A DNA stretch of 28,504 nt from Penium margaritaceum (lineage: Eukaryota; Streptophyta; Zygnematophyceae; Desmidiales; Peniaceae), in NCBI GenBank assembly GCA_023375785.1, contig SZWC01003925.1, positions 74,235 to 102,738 of the forward strand, given 5' to 3'. The notes under the pieces are model-generated. The model made no database searches, was not told the DNA's origin, and saw only the letters and a list, made by a program, of their open reading frames with translations. Positions 8,465 to 18,869 of this stretch are shown here, piece by piece (within the stretch, counting starts at the first letter, position 1; each line of letters opens with the position of its first letter). The position numbers and the translations under genes are program-made.

Positions 8465-10330
8465 GATGGTGTGGCACGTGCGGCTGTGGAGGTGTGCCAG
8501 GGTACAATATCCCGTGGTGGCTGGTAGCGAGAGCTCCGGTGACATAGGGGAGCTATCATCAAATGGAGCGGTAGCTCCACCCAGATCCGGAACCTAGGCA
8601 GTAGGGGCAGCTGTAGCGGCAGCGGCAGCGGCAGTAGCGCCGGCACCAGTGGTTCTATGACCTTTTTTTATACCACTGCTTCAATGTTTTTGCGTTAGTT
8701 CTTGATGGGTGTGGGAGATGCACCAAGAAGGGAGGGAGGACGGGGTGGGAAGGGGGGGGGGGGAGGGGGGGTGGAGATGGAGGGGAGCGGAAGGGGAAGG
8801 GAGAGGGTGGGAGGCTGCAGATTTTCATGAGCACCCCTTTGGTCATGGAAAAACAATGCGCCCACCTCCCTTCAGGTCAAGTTCCTTCTGTTGAAAGGGG
8901 TTTGGAGGATCACAGTTGGACTCCGTTAGAATGTCGGGTATTCCATGTTCCCACTTGCTTGTCCCTCATCTGGACCGACCCCACCAACCCTGAGAGGGGC
9001 TTCCTTCCAGCATTCTAGGCAGGTTCTCTCGTGGGGTTCTTTGTTTTCTCATGGTCTTGTCACTGTTTTTCAAACCTGGGAACTCGGTGGCATGTTTCGG
9101 TGCCTCAAGATTTTTTTTTTTCTGTGTCTCTTGTGCTCTCTGGTGTGCGTGGTCGCCATCAGTCAGCTTGGATTCGGCTAGGTGATGGGAATGGTTTTCT
9201 AGCCTTCAGCTGTCCCCGTGTACTCTCCACTTGGCTCATTCTTCATACCTCATGTTTCTCGTAATACAATGTTGTAGGCTCTGCCATACTTCAGCCTTGT
9301 CAGATTTTCTCTTTCTTCCAAAGCTCGTCTCGCTTCCACACGTGGGCCTCATGCCCTTGGACAACTACTACAAACATTCAGTAACCCCCACCCCCTCCGT
9401 CCCCTCAGTTAGGGAAAAAGATTGGCTTTCCTTTTTTCGATTATGTAGTACCCAAAGAGAAGTAAAAAGTGTTCAAAACTGGTCTGGAAACTGTGTCGGT
9501 TGGCGCTATTATTCCTCTCATGCATCCCCGCCCACCCAGGTTGCAGATGGAGTAAAAAGGGGGCTGGATTTTGCTTCCTACTCACGAGGTAACCACACAC
9601 ACAAAAAAAGATGGGTCTGGAAACAAAATCGGCTTGATTTTGCCTTTTTAGCTTCCACCTCCAAAATAGGGGAAAGGAATAAGGGGGCATGGTCAGGAGG
9701 GAGTACACAGTGTAGAGTGAGCTGAGTTAAGAGAGGAGTAGAAAATTCATGAAGAGGGAGGAATAAACGCAGGGGAAGAGGGATGTGAGGAAAAACAAAG
9801 AAAGAACGGGGAAAAGGAAGAAGAGTAAGGGAGGAGACAATGTAAGTTGTCTTCCACCTTACGGATTCTTGTCCTATCATTTTTTCTGTCCAAGAAGGCT
9901 GCGCCGAAAGCAAGAAAGCTGCTGATCTCAGCGGAGAACATTTTCAAAGATAATGTTAAATTGGAAGAAACAAATCATGAGAAAGCTATGGAGTGAGACA
10001 TGGGAAGAAGGGGAGGTGGAAGGGGCCATGATGATTAGGGGATTACAAACAAAAGAAGAGCATGAACATGCTTGTCTCTCCAAAATGGGACATTACCCAA
10101 AACATTAACTTCGTCCATGTAACCCATACCAAAATTTCTTAGTTTCATGCATTTAGAAGTGAAACAAAACAAAACTTCTAGATCTTCAATCCAACCAAGA
10201 ATGTTGAACATCTTCTTCAATCTTGATTTGATGCATCGTCGAGCATCTTGATTATGTCTGACGTGACACAGAAAATAATTTAACACCTGAGAATGTTCTA
10301 ACAAGGGTAAGATAAAACATTCATAACAAA
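8465..10330. other. No recognisable gene
   Basis: Holds a short GCGGCA run (8610-8640), a G/A-rich tract with G12 and G7 runs near 8740-8780, T-rich and purine-rich stretches, and from about 9950 a more AT-rich section. Open frames exist (9231-9725 plus; 10035-10355 minus, 106 codons) but neither shows a motif or family resemblance. A short internal similarity (GGTCTGGAAAC at 9481 and 9613, followed by related GGCTTGATTTTGC-like DNA) is the only repeat noticed. Confidence 0.6.
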
Positions 10331-11200
10331 GAGAGGCGCCCATTTCCCTCCCCACAGTCTCCCACCACTGCTTCTGCCGTCCTCACACCGTGATTAGCAC
10401 CGTACCCTAGGCCACTCTAGACACCTCCTCCCAGCGCTCCCGATAGTGTCGGTACATCTCTCCCACCACTATCTCTTCTCTGAGCCCCGACACCACCAAG
10501 GCCCCCAGTTGTCGTCGCCGCTCCATAACTGCTATGGCTTGCTCATCCATCTGCTTGCTCCTGCTCCTGACTTCCTCCAGTCAAAGCCCCCCCATGTACT
10601 CTTAGCCCAGTACCCTCTCCCTGAAGATTTTGCGTGAGGAGTAGCAGTAATTAGGGCTCCTGATCCCCCTGATGTCTGTGGTTCCATCTCCTTTGGTGAT
10701 CTTGCACTCGTTTCTGCTCCTCCGCCTTGCCCGACCTCCACTCCCCCCTCTATGTGCTGAACCACCCAATCCGTGGCCCCATGACCTCGTTGTGGATAGA
10801 CTATTGTGGAAGTCTTGTTAACTCCCCTATGCCCCTCTTCTCCGCTCTCCCAGCCTCTGCTTGTGTCTATGTCTTGCTCGCCCTCATATTGTAATCCCAG
10901 CCATCCATGTGGATCTTCAATGCTCCTCTGGCAACCATAGAAACCACCATCCGTGGAACTCCTCCGCCACCACATGCACCTTTACGTCCTCATCGTCTGG
11001 CATCGCCGAAAGCTGGCTAGCATCACCCCTTGTCTCCCCCCCCTCCAAGGCAGGTAGTGGGCTCGTGCCTGGTGATCTTGTCTTCCTTCCCCTCCTCTTT
11101 GGCATGCCTTCTTCTAGGCATACATTGACCTCTCCACTACGGATGACTCATGTGCCAACCGGTCACAATCTTGTCAACCCTGAAAGTGGCAGCAGCGATG
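10331..11200. other. Pyrimidine-rich stretch before copia copy B, unassigned
   Basis: C/T-rich plus strand with no long frame that matches a known domain. From its position it could be the degraded integrase tail and Pro/Ser spacer of copy B (copy C has about 600 bp of such spacer), but I could not align it. No 5' LTR of copy B is visible here or further left, so copy B is either 5'-truncated or too decayed to follow. Confidence 0.4.
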
Positions 11201-12893
11201 GTTTTGACAAGCCTCCTGCTACGGCCTCCCGCTCTTGCTGTCTCTGTCGCTAGTCCATCTGCCACCCTTGCCCAAAAACGTAGCTCGAGATGCACATGCC
11301 CTTGCAGTCCGCTCCACGGTGCGCAGGGAGGATCCAGCCACCCTAAGCAAGGCTCGTTCCTCCCCCGAGGCCACATTGGGATGCTACCCGCGCCAATGAG
11401 CTCGCTACGATCCGGCAGCACCACGCATATGATCTTGTTGATCTCCCTCCTGGTCGGAACGCCATCGGTGCCAAGTGGGTCTTCCGACGCAAGTGGAAGC
11501 CGGATGGGTCCTTGGACAAGTACAAGGCCCGCCTCACAGCCAAGGGGTTTGCTCACGTCCCTGGGGTTGATTACGATCAGATCTTTGCCCCAGTTGGCTG
11601 ATTCTCCACTAGCCAGGCGCTCTTCAGCCTGGTTTCCCAGCACGGGTGGGAGCTGCATGAGTTGGACGTGAGAAATGCTTTCCTCCATGGCTTGCTCAAG
11701 GGTGAGGAGCTCTACATGGTACAGCCTCCACGCTTCGACGACGGCACTGGGAGGGTCTGGCGGCTGTGAAAACCTCTCTATGGCATGAAGCAGTTGCCTC
11801 GGTGCCAAGAGATTAATCGCACGCTCCTCCACGGTGGCATCCTACGCAACACTGTTGACCCCGCACTGTTCATCACCCCGCGAGGCCAGACCTTCCCCGC
11901 TGTCCTGGTGTACGTCGACAATCTCCTCATTGTGTCGCAAGACATGGCTGCCATCCAGCACGTCAAGGACCTACTACACACCGCCTACTACATGAAGGAT
12001 CTCGGGTCTGCTTGAGTCTTCTTGGGCATGGAGCTCAAGCATGATCGCTCCCAGGGCATCCTGCACGTCCATCAGGCCGAGTATGTACAAACTTTGTCCA
12101 CTCCCTTTGCCAAGGACTTGCCCCTTATGCCGAGCGCATCTTCACCTTTATCACCCGATGGCCAGGCAAAGCTGAAAAGCTCTGATCCATCCTTTGTGGG
12201 AGAGCTAGTTGACATGACCTTGTATCTGTGAGTCATCGAGTCACTGATGTTCCGAGCAACAACGACGTGCCAAGATATCGCGTTCGCCGTCAACCTCCTG
12301 GCTCAATTCTCTCAAGATCCGCGTCATCTCCACATTGAGGCCACAATCCGAGTACTACGTTACATCATCTTGACTCCACGACGAGGTCTCATCCTCCACC
12401 GACAGCCGTTTATTGTCGCATTGAGATACACCAACAGTGACTGTGCCGGTAGTCCGGACCTGTGCGACTTTAAGGTAAGAGCCGCACAGGTTGGATATTT
12501 CTGGTTGGCGGCACAGTTGTGTCCTGGCGCGGTGGCAAGTAAGGGTGCATTGCTCGCAGAACAGTTGAGGCTAAGTACGAAGACTTTGGTTCAGGCGTGT
12601 GTAAGAGCGTGCGACTGCGTTGTCTGGTGTCCAAGTTGCGTCAGTCCGCCGCATCCATAACATTTCATTGTGACAATGAGAGTGCCATGGCCATCGCCAA
12701 CAATGACGGCGTGCATCACACACGCACAAAGCACATCACTATTGAGTATTACTATGTGCATTCGTTGTTGCATGACGGCAGCATCAGCATTATGTTGGTT
12801 GAGACAGCACGCCAGCTGGTTGACTTCTTGACCAAGGCACTGAAGCGCAACTCATTCAAGAAGGCTATGAGCACAGTCGGCATGCCTCCGTGA
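11200..12893 (+). pseudogene. Copia pol remnant of copy B: RT and RNase H
   Basis: RT spans about 11380-12250 (IGAKWVF, DKYKARLTAKGF, ELHELDVRNAFLHG). RNase H and tail span about 12400-12893 (HCDNESAMAI, HTRTKHITIEY, DFLTKALKRN). The catalytic box at about 11911-11922 is YVDN, its last Asp changed to Asn. In-frame stops are TGA at 11599, 11767, 12013 and 12229, each at an Arg position in copy C, and TAA at 12540 at a Gln position; all fit C-to-T. A roughly 2-bp deletion near 11376 and a 14-nt insertion (12460-12473, between SPD and GKSRTGW) shift the frame. Clearly dead. Confidence 0.9.
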
Positions 12894-12993
12894 GTTGCAC
12901 TGTTTGTTCTGGACTGCGTATCTATGTGCCTTGGAGATTCCTGTCTGTTGACTGTGTCGCTGCCCGTCCATGTGCACCGCGCCTGCGAGTCAT

Positions 12994-13000
12994 GGGGGAG
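12994..13000 (+). other. Polypurine tract of copia copy B
   Basis: GGGGGAG immediately precedes TGTTGGTTTT. Copies C and D have GGAGGAG and GGGGGAG at the equivalent place on the minus strand. Confidence 0.8.
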
Positions 13001-13540
13001 TGTTGGTTTTTTCACATCTCTCATTGTGCTCTGTTGTGTCCTCCTAACTTGTGTACATCAGCATGCAGATGACTCACGGCAAGACTCGATGCTGGTGGAG
13101 TGTCGTTCGGTAAAGCCGCACACACTGAAGCCTATATGCAGCTCGCTGAAGCATCCTCCATACGGCAACGTGCTCAGCTCCATCGGCAGGTCTCCTCGAC
13201 GCTGAGGCCGCCAATGGTCAGTGCCGCTGCAGATGTTCTCTACATGCGTCCAGGGTTGGATCTGACTGTAATATTGCATTTGCAGCGTCATGCTCTGTCT
13301 AGGGTCCATGTCTCATGTTCCGTGACACTATTTGGTATCATGGACCATTGTAGGCACTGCTAGGGTCTGGGCAGCCATAACTCTGCACTGCTATTTTTCC
13401 AGCTATTTGTGACCACACGACTGCGTTTGCAACGTTGCTATTATGGTATGGTCCAGTTTTTAGGCAAAACAAACGACGCCCGGTTTCGGGCTGTCGGCCG
13501 TCTGGCAGGGCTCACCAAGAAAACCCTTTCTGCCAGAAAA
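13001..13540 (+). repeat. 3' LTR of copy B, first part
   Basis: Starts TGTTGG after the PPT. It is colinear with copy C's LTR read on the other strand (14559 to 14018, 542 bp against 540 bp here), e.g. TATTATGGTATGGTCCAG near 13439. It is cut after CTGCCAGAAAA, where copy C's LTR would continue ACAGGTCT. Confidence 0.9.
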
Positions 13541-13708
13541 AAGGGGGGATTCCTTTTTACCCACCTTTCGAAAGAGTTCTCTGCAGGTTACCCACCTTCT
13601 GGGAATCGCATACCGGATTCTCCACTTTTTGTCCGGGTATTTATGCTTTCCCCACTTTTTGCTCTTTTCAAAGAAATAAAAAGAACTTGCACCCGTTACC
13701 AACTTTTA
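13541..13708. repeat. Left arm of the DNA transposon
   Basis: Carries the left inverted repeat and five copies of the ACCCACTTTT-like subterminal motif before copia copy C interrupts it. Confidence 0.65.
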
Positions 13709-13710
13709 GC

Positions 13711-14559
13711 TGGAAAACCTAGGCAGCAGCTTGCGGCAGCAGCGTTGTTGATGCAGCATGCGGGCTTCCACGCTCGTTGCTTAAGTCAACTGCCCCCTCA
13801 GTCTGCTGCTCTAGAGTCTAAGTCTAGAAGCTCTGGGTTTGTTGCTCAGAAACGCGCGCCCCAGTGTCAGCGCCAGAAAGCAGCTGAAAACTGAAAGTGA
13901 TTGATTAGGAATGAAGAATGAGCAACAATGGGAGACCCCTCCAAGCTCTAGCCCCCCCCAGTAGTGTAGAATTTGTTACTCAGCTAACCAGCCAATCAGA
14001 AAATAGTCCTAGACCTGTTTTCTGGCAGGCAGGGTTTTCTCGGTGAGCCCTGCCAGACGCCCGATAGGCCAAAACCCGGGCGTCGTCCGTTTTGCCTGAA
14101 ATCTGGACCATACCATAATACCAACGCTGCAAATGCAGTCGTGCGGTCAGAATTAGCTAGAAAATTAGCAGCAAAGAGTTATGGCTTCCCGAGCCCGGGT
14201 AGTGCCTACGACATTCAGTGACGCCAAGCAGGGCCACACAGCAGGAGACATGGACCTTAGGCATAGCATGATGATGCAGACGTAATGCCACAACCAGAAG
14301 TAGAGCTAGGTGCATGGAAACAACATCTGCAGTGGCAGTGACCGTCGGCGGCCCGACCGTTGAGGAGACCTGCCGATGGAGCTGAGCGCATAGCCGGCGG
14401 GAGGAGGCTCGAGCAAACGGAGCGTGGGCCTCAGCGCCCGTTGGCTCCACCGAGTGACAATCGAGCAGCGTCGAGTCTCACCGTCAGTCATCTACACGCC
14501 AATGTACACAAGCCGAGAGGACACAACAGAGTACAATGAGAGATGCGTGAAAACCAACA
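13711..14559 (-). repeat. 3' LTR of copia copy C
   Basis: Same length (849 bp) as the copy at 21653-22501, with the same landmarks in order (AGCTGGAAAACCTAGGCAGC at the plus-left end, ATGGACC...GGCATAGCATGA, ...ACCAACA at the plus-right end). It matches copy B's LTR on the opposite strand. Confidence 0.95.
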
Positions 14560-15230
14560 CTCCTCCATGACTCACAGGCATAGTGCACATGTGCGGGCAG
14601 AGACACAGTCCACGACCAGACTCCCCTAGGCCATGCAGAGATGCAAGCAGGGACAAAGAGAGCCACTCGCGGACGCTCGCCGACCGAACTCACAGCCTTC
14701 TTGAACAAGTCGCGCTTCAGTTCTTTGGTCAAGAAGTCAGCCAACTATCATGCTCTCTCAACCCACACAATTTTGATGCTGACGTCATGCAACAACGAAC
14801 GCACATAGTGATACTCAATGTTGATGTGCTTTGTGCGTGTGTGATGCACGCCGTCATTGTCGACGATGGCCATGGCACTCTCATTCTCACAATGCAATGT
14901 GATGGATGCGACAGGCTGACGCAACTCAAACAACAAACGACGCAGCCACACACTCTCACACGTGCCTGAGTCAAGAGCCACGTACTCAGCCTCAGCAGTG
15001 CTGCGTGGAATGCACCCCTGCTTGCCATTGCGCTAGGACACAGCAGTGACGCCAATCGGAAAGATCCAGCCTGTGCGCCTCTTACCATCCGGACTGTCGA
15101 CCCAGTCAATGTCGGTGTAGCCCACCGCGACCACAGACCGCTGACGGTGGAACATGAGACCTCGCCGAGGAGTCGAGATGACATGGCGCAATACTCGGAT
15201 CGTGGCCTCGTAGTGGAGGTGACGTGGTTC
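14484..15230 (-). pseudogene. RNase H domain and C-terminus of copy C
   Basis: Reads AEAEYVALDSGTCESVWL, LHCENESAMAIVDNDGVHHT, TKHINIEYHYVRSLLHD and LADFLTKELKRDLFKKA in the same frame as gag-pol. Stops interrupt it at 15033-15035 (TAG at a Trp position) and at 14748-14750 and 14745-14747 (TGA then TAG, where copy B has Arg-Gln). The codon that ends copy B's pol (TGA at 12891-12893) is CGA here, so the frame runs about 76 bp into the 3' LTR before stopping at 14484. RNase H would remove the RNA strand during reverse transcription. Confidence 0.85.
14560..14566 (-). other. Polypurine tract of copia copy C
   Basis: Minus strand GGAGGAG directly before the 3' LTR's TGTTGG. Confidence 0.75.
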
Positions 15231-16130
15231 CTAAGAAAACTGGGCCAGGAGGTTGACGGCGAACGCGATGTTTGGACGCGTCGTCGTCGCTAGGAACATC
15301 AGTGACCTGATGACTCGCAGGTACGTGGTCATGTCAACTGGCTCCCCCACAACAACTGGGTAAGGACTCTTCAGCTTCACCTGGCCATTAGGTGACAAGG
15401 GTGAAGATGCGCTTGGCATGAGTGGCAAGTCCTTCGCAAAGCGAGTGGATAGAGTCTGCACATAGGCAGCCTGGTGGATGTGCAGGATGCCCTGAGAGTG
15501 ATCATGCTCGAGCTCCATGACGAGGAAGACTCTGGCAGATCCAAGATCCTTTATTTGGTAGGCGGCGTGCAGCAAGTCCTTGACACGCTGGATGGCAGCC
15601 GTGTCTGGCGACGTAATGAGGAGATCGACGACGTAAACCAGAACAGCGGCAAAAGTCTGGCCTCGCGGATTGAAAGACAGTGCGGGGTCAGCGGTGCTGC
15701 GCTGGAGCCCGCCCCGAAGGAGCCTGCTAATTTCTTGGTTCAAGCACCTAGGCGACTGCTTCAGGCCATAGAGCGTCTTTCGCAGTCGGCAGACTCTCCC
15801 AGTGCCGTCGTCGAAGTCTGGGGGCTACACCATGTAGATCTCCTCACCCTTTAGTGAGCCATGGAGAAACGTGTTGCTCACATCCATCTGATGCAGCTCC
15901 CACCCATGCTGGGCGACCAGGCTGAAGAGCGCCCGGCTAGTGGAGAACCGGCCAACTGGGGCAAAGATCTGGTCGTAGTCGACCTCAGGAATTCGGGCAA
16001 ATCCCTTGGCTGTAAGGCGGGCCTTGTACTTGTCCAAGGACCCGTAGGGGTTCCACTTGCGCTGAAAGACCCACTTGGCGCCCATGGCCTTTCGACTTGG
16101 AGGAAGGTCGACGAGGTCATACACATGGTG
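15231..16130 (-). pseudogene. Reverse transcriptase domain of copy C
   Basis: Contains AIRHHHVYDLVDLP, MGAKWVFQRKW, DKYKARLTAKGF, ELHQMDVSNTFLHG and KDLGSARVFLVMELEHD in order. The catalytic box on the minus strand at about 15629-15640 is YVVD: its first Asp has become Val, which should abolish polymerisation. Stops are TAG at 15825-15827 and TAG at 15231-15233, both at Gln positions in copy B. No frameshift is needed anywhere in the domain. Confidence 0.9.
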
Positions 16131-16511
16131 ATGTCGGATAGCAGCGAGCTCATCTGCACAAGCAGCGTCCCAGTGTGTGGCATCATGAGAGGCTCGTGCC
16201 TTGCACAGAGTGGCTGGGTCCTCCGGACGTGCTGTGGAATGGACTGAGACAGCGTGTGCATCTTGAGCCCTAGGTGGGATGCGTGCGAGTGCAGCCACGA
16301 TAGCGTGCCGATGCTTGTGATGAAGCATGGCGTAGCCCAGTGCGGAGCGCGGGTGAAGGTCTGTAATGATGGCCGAGGTGGTCAAGTGGAGGGCCTTGGT
16401 GCCAAGGTCCCCACTCACGACCGTGGGAGTCGAGGAGATACGTGGAGCCATGGGGGGTCGAGGCGCCACAGAGCGTGGTGTGACAATCTGCGCGCTCATC
16501 GACGGTCTGGG

Positions 16512-17100
16512 TCAAAGGCTGTTGCCTGGGCCTCGTGTGTAGCGTGGCAGGGCAGGAGATGGCACTGAGTCCGACGGGCCAATGGAGGCAGACGGGGTTG
16601 CTGATCTGGAGGGGCTCACGGATGCAACTGGAGCTGCCGGTCCGGAGGGACCAGCGGACGCGACTGGGGCTAACGACCCTGAGGGACCGAAGCACGCGAC
16701 TGGGGCTTCCGGCCCGGAGGGACCAGCGGACGCGAGTGGGGCTGCTGGGCCGGGGGGACTAGCGGACACGTCTGGTGCTACCGACCCGGAGGGGCCAGCG
16801 GACACGAATGGAGCTGCCGGCCCGGAGGGACCAGCGGACGCGTCTGGGACTGCCGGCTCGAAGAGACTAGCGGACACGACTTAGGTCGTGGGCCTGGAGG
16901 GACCAGCAGACGTGACTAGGGCTGCCAGCTCAGAGGGACAAGTGGACATGACTAGGACTGCCGGCTGAGAGGGACTAGCGGATGCGACTAGGGCTGACGG
17001 CTCAGAGGGACTGGGGGATGTGTCACACGAAAGCGGCAGGATGGAGGACGGACTCACTCCCCAATGCGACGGGATAGACACGGATGAGCCAGAGCAAATG
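16512..17100 (-). pseudogene. Integrase-RT spacer of copy C, Pro/Ala/Ser/Gly repeat protein
   Basis: About eleven 36-bp tandem units (16630-17020) encode 12-residue ASAGPSGPAAPV-like repeats, a coding minisatellite inside pol. Stops lie at 16881-16883 (TAA) and 16512-16514 (TGA). Other copia elements have a variable, low-complexity linker here; copies A and D carry a Pro/Val/Thr version. No enzymatic role is expected. Confidence 0.8.
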
Positions 17101-18632
17101 AGGTCGCGCGGAAACAGGTCCTCAAAGAAGAGGGCATCTCGGGACTGGACGATACAGTGCCGGGAGGGATCCTAGAAGCGCCAGGCCTTGGACTGACGAG
17201 AGACACCGAGGAAGGTGCAGGGACGTCCGCGAGGGGTGAGCTTGCCGCCCTGTTGCAGGACGGGCACCCACACAACGACCACGCAGCCCCAGACGCGAGC
17301 CGGGCGGGGTTCAGCGCGCTGACCACACCAATGCTGGTAAGGCATGGACTGGCGGGTAAGGGGACCGTGGGGTATCAGGTTCCAAACCCAGGTCATGTAG
17401 GCCATGGTTTTAAAGTAGAAGCCATGGGCGAGACCGGATTCGACCCGCATGGTGCGGACCGCGTCGGCCATGGTATGGTTCCACCGTTTGGAGACACCGT
17501 TCTGGACGGGCATGTAGGGCGCGGATGTCTCATGGTGGATGCCGCGTGAGGCAAGAAAGGTCGTGGCCTCACCCATGTACTCACCACCGCAATTGGAGCG
17601 AAAGCGGCGAAGAGAGCGACCACACTCGCGCTCCGCAAGGACAAGCCAGTCCTGGATGGTTCGGGCGACATCACTCTTCTGTCAAAGGCTGAAGACCCAG
17701 CGGTAGCGAGAGTAGTCGTCAGTGAGGGTGAGGACATAGCGGCCGTGCTCGCTGACGCACCCGGTGGGGAGAGGGCCCATGACGTCCAAATGGACAATGT
17801 CTAGAGGGGCAGACGCACGGGAGGAAGACAAAGGGTACGTGGACCAGTGCATCTTCCCCTCAGCGCAATCAATGCACTCTGCGGGGCACGAGAGGGGGAA
17901 AGTCTCTGGGTCAAGGCCCTTGGCCGGCTGATTGCGTAGCATGCTGTCTACGGTGGCAGAGTGGATGTGGCAAAGGCGGTGGTGCAATAGACGAGTGTGC
18001 GAGGGAGAAAGCGTGCTGGTGACAAATACATGGCCTGTGGCGGCTGACGGGGAGGAGTCGGAAGGGGAAGATGAGAGACGGGGCACATGCCACAGATCGC
18101 CACGGGCGGTGGCGTACAGTATTACGAGATCAGACGGACGCAGCGACACAGTGCCAACACCATGCGAGTGCACAACGTCCATGCTCGTGCGGTCAAGGGC
18201 AGTGACGGAAAGGAGGCTGAGCTCAAGACCAGGGACAAAGAGAATATTGGTCAGAAAGACGTCATTGGCAGGACCACGGAAATGAACAACGCCAACACCA
18301 CGGACAGGCAACACTTGTCCGGAGCTCGTCCGAATACCAGAGACATCGCCTAGAGGTTCGAGCATACTGAACGCCTCACGAGAGACCGTCATGTGATGCG
18401 TGGCCCCGGCGTCGATGATCCAGGTGTTTGCAGGGTCATGGACCGGGGTCGCCAGATTGCTAACGGTCACATGGCACCAAGCAAGGGACACGGACGCGGT
18501 GGAAGGAGGCGCGAACCGAGAGTGCCAATCGTCAAGCCACGCAACGTCGTCATAGGAAGGGGTAGAGGAGACCATGGGAAACGATGAGACAGACAAGGAA
18601 ACGAGACAAGACTGTAGTTCACTCTCACTCAT
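17101..18632 (-). pseudogene. Protease and integrase domains of copy C
   Basis: Protease: WIIDAGATHHM at 18391-18423 (family D-S/T-G is D-A-G here). The pre-integrase zinc site follows as LLHHRLCHI and CIDCAEGKMH. Integrase core: first Asp in DIVHLDVMGPLP; second position reads RSNCGGEY, Asp replaced by Asn; the Glu position reads NGVSKRWNHT, Glu replaced by Lys. Integrase C-terminal landmarks PRGRPCTFLGV and QSKAWRF are present. Stops are TGA at 17682-17684 and TAG at 17172-17174 (at a Trp position). Two of three catalytic residues are lost, so it is inactive. Confidence 0.9.
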
Positions 18633-18869
18633 GCAAGGCTGGGCACGAGATTAGGAGGTGATGCAACTCGCACTTCCCTGGGGAGGAGGGCGCGTCAGGC
18701 CGAGCTGGAGCGCGATGAACTACTCCAGGTGACGCTTACGGGAGGACGGCTTGGGAGTGTAGAACGAGTGGAGAGTGACGGTACCGGAGCCCGGGTAAGG
18801 GAGGGACAGCGCCGGTGACGGGAACGGAGGCGCCGACGGCTGTGGATAGTACTACTGCGGCGCGGGTGT
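18633..18869 (-). pseudogene. Gag-protease junction of copy C
   Basis: Same frame as gag and pol, with several stops (for example the TAG at 18870-18872 and further ones down to 18632). Residues between stops are Pro/Ser/Tyr-rich, ending in SESELQSCLVSLS. This is the usual linker between the gag zinc knuckle and protease. Confidence 0.7.

Noticed and set aside
7832..8545. Arg/Val/Gly-rich minus-strand frame of 237 codons
   Set aside because: Complement of the CCTCACCCTCCCACC repeat; the plus strand has better coding-like ends.
9231..9725. 164-codon plus-strand frame
   Set aside because: No motif, low-complexity flanks and no supporting neighbours; an open frame of this size is unremarkable.
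10035..10355. 106-codon minus-strand frame in AT-richer DNA
   Set aside because: Mixed composition but no recognisable domain; too short to call.
16582..16884. Plus-strand Ala/Gly/Asp/Pro repeat frame resembling a structural protein
   Set aside because: It is the reverse strand of the copia integrase-RT spacer of copy C, whose minus frame is continuous with integrase and RT.
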